Shown here: positions 1 to 6,743 of the stretch, in pieces | How the letters are laid out: each line of letters starts with the position of its first letter | How positions within the stretch are numbered: the first letter of the stretch is position 1 | Assembly (NCBI GenBank): GCA_017519685.1 | Contig: JAFWRV010000090.1 | Coordinates: 1 to 19,252 of the forward strand | Reading direction: 5' to 3' | DNA: 19,252 bases | From: Clostridia bacterium | GTDB lineage: Bacteria > Bacillota > Clostridia > Oscillospirales > Acutalibacteraceae | Program-made: the position numbers and the translations under genes | The notes under the pieces: model-generated | What the model was told of the DNA's origin: nothing | The model's database searches: none | Seen by the model: the letters and a program-made list of their open reading frames with translations, nothing else

Positions 1-483
1 AAGCTCAAGCTCCTTGGGCGGAGTGTCAACCTTCTTGCCGTCAACTATAAGCTCATAGTTTGTCAGGTTGATAACAAGCTTGTCATATCTGACTTCCTTG
101 ACATTCTGCTTTGCCTGGCCGCCGCTTCTGCGGAGCACCGCTTTGACTCTCGCCATGATTTCCTTCGCGTCAAACGGCTTTGTAACATAGTCGTCCGCGC
201 CGAGTTCAAATCCGAGCACCTTGTCAAAAGTTTCTCCCTTTGCGGTAAGCATTATAATCGGCTTTTCCGAAAACTTCCTGACCTCGCGGCATACCTGCCA
301 TCCGTCAAGTTTCGGAAGCATAATATCAAGCAGCATCAGATCGGGGTCGATTTCTTTATATTTTTTTACGGCGTCGGCGCCGTCATTCGCGATTGTTACC
401 TCATATCCGTCTTTTTCAAGATAAAGTCTGAGCAATTCGCATATATTGGTATCGTCATCTACCACAAGAATTTTTTCTGCCAT
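1..483 (-). CDS. OmpR/PhoB-family response regulator (3' end outside window)
   Basis: Reading down from the ATG at 483 gives 161 codons without a stop, and the gene continues past the window edge. The N-terminal receiver domain is complete: acidic cluster D9-D10-D11, phosphoacceptor D53 in LLDIMLPKLDGW, T80 (MLTAK) and K102 (VTKPFD). From about residue 128 the start of an OmpR/PhoB winged-helix DNA-binding domain is visible, ending in TPPKELEL. An AGGGGGA ribosome binding site precedes the ATG, which fixes the start. Family knowledge: such regulators are phosphorylated by a membrane histidine kinase and bind DNA as dimers. The partner kinase would be expected downstream, outside the window, so the stimulus cannot be inferred. 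Family assignment is secure; the specific regulon is unknown. Confidence 0.95.
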   Translation of the reverse strand, partial: MAEKILVVDDDTNICELLRLYLEKDGYEVTIANDGADAVKKYKEIDPDLMLLDIMLPKLDGWQVCREVRKFSEKPIIMLTAKGETFDKVLGFELGADDYVTKPFDAKEIMARVKAVLRRSGGQAKQNVKEVRYDKLVINLTNYELIVDGKKVDTPPKELEL

Positions 484-515
484 TGACAACATCCCCCTTT
501 TTGATTTCACTTTCA

Positions 516-546
516 ATTATATAAACTTATATAAATATTCTGTGAA
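516..546 (-). promoter_or_regulatory. possible sigma-A promoter for the response regulator
   Basis: On the minus strand a perfect TATAAT (521-516) lies about 33 bases upstream of the response-regulator ATG. The best upstream hexamer is TTCACA (546-541), 5 of 6 to TTGACA but with a long 19-base spacer. The -10 is convincing and the -35 is not. The -35-like hexamer is one arm of the palindrome at 541-552, so a repressor or activator bound there would compete with or help polymerase. Confidence 0.4.
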
Positions 547-552
547 TTCACA
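541..552. promoter_or_regulatory. perfect 12-bp palindrome upstream of response regulator
   Basis: TGTGAATTCACA is a perfect palindrome lying over the candidate -35 of the response-regulator promoter, between galM and the regulator. A second AT-only palindrome (AAATAATTATTT) starts immediately after it at about 552. It could be an operator half-site pair, for instance for autoregulation, or chance in AT-rich DNA. Confidence 0.3.
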
Positions 553-572
553 AATAATTATTTATTAATTTC

Positions 573-1604
573 TTATTTTACCGAAAATCTGAATACAGTG
601 GAGCTTTCATATTTCTCGCCTGCGTCATAAGTGCACTGCGGAAAATCGGGCATATTCGGTGTGTTGGGATAAAACTGGGTTTCCAGACAGAAGCCGCAAT
701 GCTTGATAAGGGGAACTCCCTTTTTACCCGCTCTTGTGCCGTCAAGGAAATTGGCGCAGTAAAGCTGAACGCCGGGAAGGTCCGTAAATACCTCCATAAC
801 TCTTCCGCTCTGAGGATCGTAGGCGACAGCCGCGGGACCGTCGGATTCATTCAGGCAGAAATTATGGTCATATCCTTTGCACTGAATAAGCTGCTCGTCA
901 TTTTCTCCGATATCCCTTCCGATGGGCTTCGGCTTTCTGAAATCAAACGCCGTTCCCTCAACGCTTCTGAGCTCTCCGGTGGGAATGCTGTTCGCATCTG
1001 TCGGAGTGAAGCAGTCGGCGTTAATCATAAGCTCGTGGCCGAGAATATCGCCCTTGCCCGCCAGATTGAAATAGGCGTGGTTTGTCATATTTATAACCGT
1101 CTTTTTATCGCTGACTGCAAAATAATCTATTTTGAACGAATTATCCTCATAAAGCGTGAAGGTAACCTTGAAATCGACCTTTCCGGGGAAACCCATTGCC
1201 CCGTCGGGACTTGTGTAAGTCATCTCAACGCTTGAATCGTCAACTATGATTGCCTTCCAGACCGCGTGAGAAAGCTCTCCGCCGCCGTGAAGACAGGTGA
1301 TACCCTTCTCGTTACGGACAAGGTCATAAACCGTGCCGTCAAGTGTGAATTTGCCGTCGGCTATGCGGTTGGCGTATCTGCCGACGGTCATGCCCTGATA
1401 GTTTGAAAGCTTCTCGTGGCCCTCAATCGTGTCAAAACCCATGATTATGTCTGCTTTGTCGCCGTTTCTGTCCGCTGTGAAAATGCTGTTGACCGTCGCG
1501 CCGTAGGTAATGATGTCAACCGCTGTTCCCGAAGAATTCTCAATGGTGAAAAGATCCACCTGCTCTCCGCCCTCTGTTGTTCCGAATGGTTTTTTAACTG
1601 TCAT
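573..1604 (-). CDS. galM: aldose 1-epimerase (galactose mutarotase)
   Basis: The 343-residue protein has the usual GalM length. It interconverts alpha and beta anomers of glucose, galactose and related aldoses in the cytoplasm. The family's active-site landmarks are present: R80 in GRYANRI, H106 in CLHGG, catalytic acid H176 in NMTNHAYFNLAG, and catalytic base E308 in CLETQFYPNTPN. The ribosome binding site AAGGAGG sits inside the last codons of the upstream EFR1 gene, four bases away, so the two are almost certainly co-transcribed. It is the last gene of the long minus-strand run. With the GPH symporter and GH3 beta-glucosidase in the same run, its job is probably mutarotation of sugars released from imported glycosides. 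No GC-rich terminator is visible after the stop. Confidence 0.95.
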   Translation of the reverse strand: MTVKKPFGTTEGGEQVDLFTIENSSGTAVDIITYGATVNSIFTADRNGDKADIIMGFDTIEGHEKLSNYQGMTVGRYANRIADGKFTLDGTVYDLVRNEKGITCLHGGGELSHAVWKAIIVDDSSVEMTYTSPDGAMGFPGKVDFKVTFTLYEDNSFKIDYFAVSDKKTVINMTNHAYFNLAGKGDILGHELMINADCFTPTDANSIPTGELRSVEGTAFDFRKPKPIGRDIGENDEQLIQCKGYDHNFCLNESDGPAAVAYDPQSGRVMEVFTDLPGVQLYCANFLDGTRAGKKGVPLIKHCGFCLETQFYPNTPNMPDFPQCTYDAGEKYESSTVFRFSVK

Positions 1605-1608
1605 TGTT

Positions 1609-2373
1609 TTAATCCTCCTTATCTGAGTTTCCGCTTATATTCATTATATAATATCTGCCTCTTTTACCTGTGCCGACTCCGAACTGAATCGCCTTTTGCG
1701 GGCACCTGTTGATACAGGCGGTGCAATGCTGGCACCTGGGTTTTGTCCAGACCGGCTTTCCGTTTTTAATTGTTATAACTTTGTCGGGGCAGACGGATTC
1801 GCATTTTCCGCATCCGACGCAGTTGTTATCCGCCCTGAAAAGCAGCGTGGTGCGGAACAGATTGTAAAACGGATACATAACCGCAGTGAGAAAATCCTTC
1901 TTGAAATTAGTGTTTCTGTATCTTCCCCTCTGGTTTATGACCTCCGCTATCTTATCGAGTTTCGCGTCCGCTTCCCTGATACGCTCTTTTGCAGTTTCGG
2001 GATCGGAGGGTTCGTAGGCAATAACATAATTGTCGGGCATTCTCAGCTTGATGCTGAAGTCGATTTCCCTTCCGAGCGCGTTTTCGAGCTTTTTATCCGC
2101 GGCGGCCATTTCTGCTCCGCAGGTTATAACGCAGTAAACATAAGAGCCGAGGTGCGACCTGATTTCCGGGTGAGAGGCAAACCTCTTCACTATTTCGGGG
2201 AGACCCGAAAAGTAAACCGGAAAAACAAAGCCGGTCACATCGCTTTTACCCGAAACGGAAGAAACCGTTCCTTTGAAAATAGAAGCAATGTTCACGCACT
2301 TGTCGCCCGTCAGCCGCGCGAGCTTCTGCGCCGCGTAATATGAATTTCCCGTGCCTGAAAAAAAGTATATCAT
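1609..2373 (-). CDS. EFR1-type protein: flavodoxin-like domain plus 2x[4Fe-4S] ferredoxin
   Basis: The 254-residue protein starts with a flavodoxin-like phosphate-binding loop (SGTGNSYYAAQKLA, residues 6-19), where FMN would bind. It ends with two [4Fe-4S] motifs: C185-x2-C188-x2-C191-x3-C195 and C214-x2-C217-x2-C220-x3-C224, each followed by P as in bacterial ferredoxins. This architecture is the EFR1 family of anaerobic Firmicutes, soluble electron-transfer proteins of mostly unknown partners. There is no signal peptide. The start ATG overlaps the upstream pseudouridine synthase stop by four bases (ATGA), with GAGGAC as ribosome binding site, indicating translational coupling. Nothing nearby is an obvious redox enzyme, so its position may only reflect operon packing. 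Family is secure, role unknown. Confidence 0.9.
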   Translation of the reverse strand: MIYFFSGTGNSYYAAQKLARLTGDKCVNIASIFKGTVSSVSGKSDVTGFVFPVYFSGLPEIVKRFASHPEIRSHLGSYVYCVITCGAEMAAADKKLENALGREIDFSIKLRMPDNYVIAYEPSDPETAKERIREADAKLDKIAEVINQRGRYRNTNFKKDFLTAVMYPFYNLFRTTLLFRADNNCVGCGKCESVCPDKVITIKNGKPVWTKPRCQHCTACINRCPQKAIQFGVGTGKRGRYYIMNISGNSDKED

Positions 2374-3029
2374 AAACTGTCCTCTGTATTAAATTCCGTT
2401 AAGATTTCCCGGAACTGATTCCATGGGTATTTATCCGTGTCGGGAAGGTGCATGAAGCGCATTTTCTCTCCCGTAATCGGATGGTAAAAAGAAAGATAAT
2501 AAGCAAAGAGAGCGAGCTCTCCCGCTCCGCCGCCGTACCTGCCGTCCCCGTAAAGAGGAAGACCGCGGCTTGAAAACTGAACACGTATCTGATGCGTTCT
2601 GCCGGTGTGAAGTTTTATTTCCGTCAGCGTCAAACCCTCTGCGCAGCCGAGCGTTCTGTATTCAAGCGACGCTTTTCTGACTCCCCTGCGCTCCCTTTTG
2701 ACAACGAAGGTCTTGTTCTTCTGCTTATCCCTGAACAGCAGGTCCTCAAGAATTCCCTCTTCCGCTTCCGGCTTTCCCTTCAGCACGGCAAAATATCTTT
2801 TTTCAAATTTATTCTGCCTTATCTGCTCCGAAAGCGCCGCGGCGCAGGCGGAATTTTCCGCAAAGACCATTACTCCGCCCGTTTCCCTGTCAAGACGGTG
2901 AACCGTGAACAGCTCGGTATCCGGATAACTGTCCTGAACCGACGGTCCGTTTCCTTCCGCCTTCTGACTCATTATTCCCGCCGGTTTGACACAGACCAGA
3001 ATGCTGCCGTCATTTATCAGAGCTGTCAT
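2370..3029 (-). CDS. RluA-family pseudouridine synthase, short form without S4 domain
   Basis: This 219-residue protein isomerises specific uridines in RNA to pseudouridine. The family signature HRLDRETGG carries the catalytic aspartate D47, and the second signature GRTHQIRVQF lies at residues 143-152. It begins directly with the catalytic fold (VCVKPAG at 12-18) and lacks the N-terminal S4 RNA-binding domain of RluC/RluD. It therefore resembles the short RluA/TruC/YlyB-like subgroup. The target site (23S rRNA, tRNA or other) cannot be read from the sequence. Its start lies 20 bases inside the TetR gene, preceded by GAGG, and its stop overlaps the next start. It appears to be a housekeeping RNA gene carried within a sugar-related transcript. 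Confidence 0.92.
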   Translation of the reverse strand: MTALINDGSILVCVKPAGIMSQKAEGNGPSVQDSYPDTELFTVHRLDRETGGVMVFAENSACAAALSEQIRQNKFEKRYFAVLKGKPEAEEGILEDLLFRDKQKNKTFVVKRERRGVRKASLEYRTLGCAEGLTLTEIKLHTGRTHQIRVQFSSRGLPLYGDGRYGGGAGELALFAYYLSFYHPITGEKMRFMHLPDTDKYPWNQFREILTEFNTEDSL

Positions 3030-3588
3030 TTTTTATCTGCCTCTGGGTTCTCATCATGGTCGGGATGATTGTTTCAAACACAACCATGAATTTCTTAAGC
3101 ATATTGTCGGGCGTTTCATACATACCCGTTCTGAACCATTCCGAAAGAGTTCCGATTATCGCGTACATATAAAACGACGCCGTGAAATCAACAATATCCT
3201 CGGAGATATTCCTTCCCTCGGATATTTCGTGAATGAATTCCGAAAGAATAATCTTGCAGGATTTGAACATATAGTTTTCGAGATACTCATAGCTTCTCGA
3301 CGCGCAGATATTGTTGATGATTTTTTTGTTGTTGTAAGCAGTCGTCAGCAGATTTGAAAATCCCACCAGCCAGCGGAAGCCGTTGCGGTGTTCGGCGACC
3401 ATTTCGGTGAATTCGCGCGTGAACATCTCCTCGAGCAGCTCATAAATGTCGCTGTAATAATAGTAGAAGGTGTTACGGTTGACATTCGCTCTCTCGACTA
3501 TATCGCGCACGGTTATTTTGTCAAAAGGTTTTTCTCCGAGAATCTCAACAAATGTTCTGAAAATCAGATTTTTGGTATTAGTTGACAT
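3010..3588 (-). CDS. TetR/AcrR-family transcriptional regulator
   Basis: The 192-residue protein has a typical TetR N-terminal helix-turn-helix: ITVRDIVERANVNRNTFYYYY at residues 25-45, after LIFRTFVEILGEKPFDK. The remaining 140 residues form the variable helical ligand-binding and dimerisation domain. The pattern NTFYYYYSDIYELLE resembles clostridial DhaS-like TetR proteins. The start codon overlaps the stop of the GPH symporter gene by one base (TAATG), so it is probably translated from the same message. It may control that symporter or the whole run, possibly through the palindromic hairpin at 5022-5054, but the ligand is unknown. The best ribosome binding site, GAGG, is rather far (about 13 bases), consistent with translational coupling. 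Confidence 0.88.
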   Translation of the reverse strand: MSTNTKNLIFRTFVEILGEKPFDKITVRDIVERANVNRNTFYYYYSDIYELLEEMFTREFTEMVAEHRNGFRWLVGFSNLLTTAYNNKKIINNICASRSYEYLENYMFKSCKIILSEFIHEISEGRNISEDIVDFTASFYMYAIIGTLSEWFRTGMYETPDNMLKKFMVVFETIIPTMMRTQRQIKNDSSDK

Positions 3589-5003
3589 TATTCAGCCATT
3601 TCCTCTCTTTTTCTGATAACGGCATCAAGGACTTCTCTCTTGAAGGAGCCGTAAATCTTGTATTTACCCGCAAAAATAATATGTGAAATGATAAGCATTA
3701 CAGGCGGCACAATAAACATCATAAAAGTGATGGCGCTGTTTGCCGCCTCATTGACAACCGCCTTGCTGACTCCCTTGCTGAAGTCGTATTTCGTCGCGAC
3801 GAAAGCCGAGTACATAATGATTGACTGAAGGGTATATGCCATTTTCTGAAGAAATCCCTTCATCGAGAAGGTTAAGCTCTGGTTTCTTACTCCGAGTTTG
3901 TATTCGCCGTAGTCAACAATATCGGCGAGCATAACAGTCTGGTTGACAAACATACTGCCGATACCGACAGACGCAATCAGGAAGCAGATTCCGAGAGCGA
4001 TTACATTTCCGCCGAGCACATAGCCGACGAGCGCCATTCCTATATAACCCGCCGTTGCCACCGTCAGGGAGAATCTGTAAGTGGCTCGGTTGGACATGAA
4101 CTTTCCGCAGACAGGTATGACAAGTATCGAAACAATCGAGCCGACAGAGCCGAGCAGATTGAATTTTGACTGAAGCGTGAGGTCGCCTCTGACCTGGAGG
4201 AAATAATATGAGCTTATTCCCGAGGTCATATAGTAACCGCAGTTTGAAATCATCGCGAAAAGCATGAAGGTCAGAAGCTGGTCGTTTTTGCGGATTATTC
4301 CGAGCGCCTTGCGAAGGGAGAATTTTTCATCTCCGGATATAACAACGTTTCTCTCCTTTGTTGAGGCAACGCAGATGAAAGCAAAGAAAATGAGGGCGGC
4401 GGCGGAAATGATGCTCCATTTTCCGAAACCGGTGCTCAGCGCCGATGACTCCATTTCATCAAGGTCGCTGCCCGCGACTCCTCCGAAATACGCCACGATA
4501 ATCGAGGTGAATATCGCGACTATTCCCTGACCGAGTCCCGAAAAAGTTCTCGCTATTGTCGAAACAAGGTTTCTGTCCTTTTCCTCGGTCGCGAATGACG
4601 GTACCATGCTCCAGAACGGAATATCGGCAAGCGTATTTGTCATTCCCCAGAGAACATAGAAAACGGCGACATAGACATAAACCCAGACGGACCCTTCTGA
4701 AAAGCCGGGGTTGTTGAAAAGAAGAGAAAGCACAATCGCGTTGAGAACCGCACCTGTCAGAATCCACGGACGGTATTTTCCCATCCTCGTTTTGGTCCTG
4801 TCAACAACGGAGCCCATCATCGGGTCATTGATTCCGTCCCATATTCTCGCGAGAGGGGCAAGAATCAGCAGAAACAGCGGACTTATTTTAAGCGCGTTTG
4901 TAAGATACAGCGACAGATAGGAATAAAACAGACCGTAACTCAGGTCAAGTCCTATCGCTCCGACTCCGTATCCGATTTTTTCTCTCAACGGTACTTTATT
5001 CAT
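3588..5003 (-). CDS. GPH/MelB-type glycoside:cation symporter (MFS)
   Basis: This 471-residue protein has about twelve hydrophobic segments and the hallmarks of the glycoside-pentoside-hexuronide:cation symporter family. By alignment from memory with MelB, D56 and D60 (in DGINDPMMGSVVDRT) match the cation-site aspartates D55 and D59. D127 (ADIPFWSMVP) matches D124, and D20 matches the sugar-binding D19. The KTRMGKYRPW loop is typical. It should import a glycoside or oligosaccharide with Na+ or H+. The GH3 beta-glucosidase and galM in the same run suggest a beta-glucoside, but specificity cannot be read directly. Its start follows a weak AAGG/AGGG ribosome binding site just downstream of an inverted repeat. 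No promoter is evident in the 59-base gap, so read-through from upstream is likely. Confidence 0.92.
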   Translation of the reverse strand: MNKVPLREKIGYGVGAIGLDLSYGLFYSYLSLYLTNALKISPLFLLILAPLARIWDGINDPMMGSVVDRTKTRMGKYRPWILTGAVLNAIVLSLLFNNPGFSEGSVWVYVYVAVFYVLWGMTNTLADIPFWSMVPSFATEEKDRNLVSTIARTFSGLGQGIVAIFTSIIVAYFGGVAGSDLDEMESSALSTGFGKWSIISAAALIFFAFICVASTKERNVVISGDEKFSLRKALGIIRKNDQLLTFMLFAMISNCGYYMTSGISSYYFLQVRGDLTLQSKFNLLGSVGSIVSILVIPVCGKFMSNRATYRFSLTVATAGYIGMALVGYVLGGNVIALGICFLIASVGIGSMFVNQTVMLADIVDYGEYKLGVRNQSLTFSMKGFLQKMAYTLQSIIMYSAFVATKYDFSKGVSKAVVNEAANSAITFMMFIVPPVMLIISHIIFAGKYKIYGSFKREVLDAVIRKREEMAE

Positions 5004-5021
5004 AACTTCAGCCCTGCCTTC

Positions 5022-5054
5022 TCCGCGGACACGGTTACCCGCCGTATCCGCGGA
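5022..5054. promoter_or_regulatory. GC-rich inverted repeat between phosphatase-like segment and symporter
   Basis: Two copies of the self-palindrome TCCGCGGA (5022-5029 and 5047-5054) form the outer stem, and ACGG/CCGT (5031-5034/5042-5045) forms the inner stem after one mismatch, with a 7-base loop. No T-run follows on either strand, so it is not a standard intrinsic terminator. It lies 19 bases upstream of the symporter ATG. That fits an RNA hairpin affecting symporter expression (attenuation, processing, 3' end protection) or a DNA operator for the co-encoded TetR protein. Confidence 0.55.
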
Positions 5055-5062
5055 ATTGATGT

Positions 5063-6721
5063 TTAAAAGATTTTACTGATGAATATAATCACAGGCGATA
5101 AAATTTTAAGAATGAAATTGGGCAGCTGCCACAGGAAGCCGGTATTCATTTCCGAAAGCAAAGTTCCGATAATACCGGTGCTGTCCTTTACGGCGGGTCT
5201 GCTTTCTGCTTTTGAAATTCCGAAGGAGTCGGCGAGCTTTGCTTCGCCGTCCTTGACCTGATACGCGCTGTAATACAGCTTGTCTCCGTCAACGGTGACC
5301 GCCGCAAACATCCGCGTGTTATCGCTTATGACACATTCGGGTTCCGGGAACGATTTGGCGGTGTCCTTGGGAGCCGCCTGCTCAAATTCCGAGACTCCGG
5401 CGCGCCCGAGAGCGGCGTAAACCGTTCCCTTCGGGTCTGCCAGCATTTTATATGTCTGACCGTTATATGTTTCTTCCTCTGCCGCTGTGGGAATCACGCA
5501 GTTTGCGCTCATGGGCAGCGTTCTCGAATAAACGCCGTCCTGCCCCGAAAGGACAAGGTCAACTCCGAGATACGGAAGCAGCGCCCCGAGACGGTTCCTC
5601 AGCGACTTGACATCGTCGTCATCAAAGTTTTCACCGACCGAGTAAACCGACTTGTGAAGGACAAGTATCTTCCACTTTGCGTCTGAGGAGCTTATATCCT
5701 TCTTCATCCAGTCAAGCTGGGCATCTCCGAGCTTGTCATCGGTGATATCGTTTGTGTTCAGCACGGTGAAATGCGCGTTATTGTAATCGTATGAATAATA
5801 TGTTCCTGTTTCCTCATCCTGCTCGGGCACTCCGGGCAGGGTGAAATTCGTTTTTATCGCCGCTTCTTTGTTTTCGCCTGTTCCCGCCGCGGGCATAAAC
5901 GGAAGATTGAGGAAGGTGTCGGTTGAATTGAAGAAATTCTTCCACTGCTTGACGTTCAGTCCGTAATCAACCTGGCTTCCGGTTGAAACGGTGAATCCCG
6001 CCGAGGGATAAAGCTTCGTCGCGGCATCCATAATTCCGGCAAAATTTTCAAAGTGGCTCGCTCTCTGCGCCGAGGGGTCGGCAATCCCGATGAAGGTGAA
6101 CGCCTCATCTTTGCCGCCCGGAAGCGTAAAGCTGCCCGTATCGCTCCACCAGTTTCTCTCCTCGCTGCCGACACGGTAGTAATAGGTCTTTCCGGGTTTC
6201 AGCCCGCTTAGAGTTACGGTGTGTTTGACATAGTCTTTATAGAAAGGAAGGAAAGCGAAAACTCCGAGGTCCGCTCCGGGATAAGCTCTCGGGCAGATTT
6301 CGGCGGCAGAAGCAATGCCGCTTCCTTTTGTCGCCTTTCCGGTAAACCGGGGTTCCTTATCCGCCTCGATAAGCTCAATATCGCTGTCCTCAATGCTGTA
6401 TTTGGTGTACCAGGTGACGGTTCTTTCCGTCAGGGAATCCTCTCCGAGATTCAAAACTGTATTCGCGGGCAGTCTGCAGTTTGCTTTTGTCGCTTCAACC
6501 TCTTCCGCTCCGGAATATGTTATCGTGATGTTATTATCAAACTGCGGCTCGGGGTTATTATCAAACACAAGCGTGCTTATCATCCACGAAATCGTGGCGC
6601 CCCATGCCTCATACTGACTCTTTGTGAAATACTTCTTAAGAAGAAGGGTGTCGAGTATGTTTTCAATTGAACTGTATTTTTCCGGAACAAGATCAATCGA
6701 AAGAACAGACTCAACGATGTT
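5063..6721 (-). CDS. purple-acid-phosphatase-like segment with degraded metal site (probably the 3' part of a split gene)
   Basis: The frame is open up to 6859, but 6722-6859 overlaps the upstream gene and reads as an unnatural Ser/Arg-rich peptide. There is no signal peptide and no fitting start. The convincing protein (552 residues) begins at about 6721 with NIVESVLSIDL. A fibronectin-like purple-acid-phosphatase N-domain follows (RTVTWYTKYS ... LKPGKTYYYRVGS), then a calcineurin-fold domain. The fold's landmarks are recognisable but the ligands are changed. GD becomes GS (STGSQVDYG), GNH[DE] becomes GTGE, and GHDH becomes GQDG (SGQDGVYSRT). Only the first Asp (IADPSAQ) and the His of LHKSVYS remain. 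It is probably not a metal phosphatase; a binding role is possible. The C-terminus is hydrophobic (FILKILSPVIIFISKIF), perhaps a membrane anchor. Joined to the upstream gene it would give 1,162 residues. Confidence 0.75.
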   Translation of the reverse strand, partial: NIVESVLSIDLVPEKYSSIENILDTLLLKKYFTKSQYEAWGATISWMISTLVFDNNPEPQFDNNITITYSGAEEVEATKANCRLPANTVLNLGEDSLTERTVTWYTKYSIEDSDIELIEADKEPRFTGKATKGSGIASAAEICPRAYPGADLGVFAFLPFYKDYVKHTVTLSGLKPGKTYYYRVGSEERNWWSDTGSFTLPGGKDEAFTFIGIADPSAQRASHFENFAGIMDAATKLYPSAGFTVSTGSQVDYGLNVKQWKNFFNSTDTFLNLPFMPAAGTGENKEAAIKTNFTLPGVPEQDEETGTYYSYDYNNAHFTVLNTNDITDDKLGDAQLDWMKKDISSSDAKWKILVLHKSVYSVGENFDDDDVKSLRNRLGALLPYLGVDLVLSGQDGVYSRTLPMSANCVIPTAAEEETYNGQTYKMLADPKGTVYAALGRAGVSEFEQAAPKDTAKSFPEPECVISDNTRMFAAVTVDGDKLYYSAYQVKDGEAKLADSFGISKAESRPAVKDSTGIIGTLLSEMNTGFLWQLPNFILKILSPVIIFISKIF

Positions 6722-6743
6722 AAAGCAGACTGTTGTCTCCGCC
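6720..6743 (-). other. frame-change junction CTG CTT TAA C
   Basis: The upstream phosphoesterase frame stops at TAA 6722-6720, exactly where the next frame (+1 relative) takes over with protein-like sequence. Skipping one T in CTTTAAC joins the frames smoothly as ...GGDNSLL-NIVESVLS.... CTT followed by a stop and C resembles the prfB +1 shift site (CTT TGA C). However, the Shine-Dalgarno-like GGAG (6740-6737) is 11 bases upstream of CTT, not the 3 bases used in prfB. A true mutation, a base-call or assembly error, and programmed shifting all remain open. Confidence 0.65.

Noticed and set aside
6720..6743. Confident prfB-type programmed +1 frameshift
   Set aside because: The slippery triplet and stop fit, but the Shine-Dalgarno-like element is at the wrong distance; without conservation it stays only one of three explanations.
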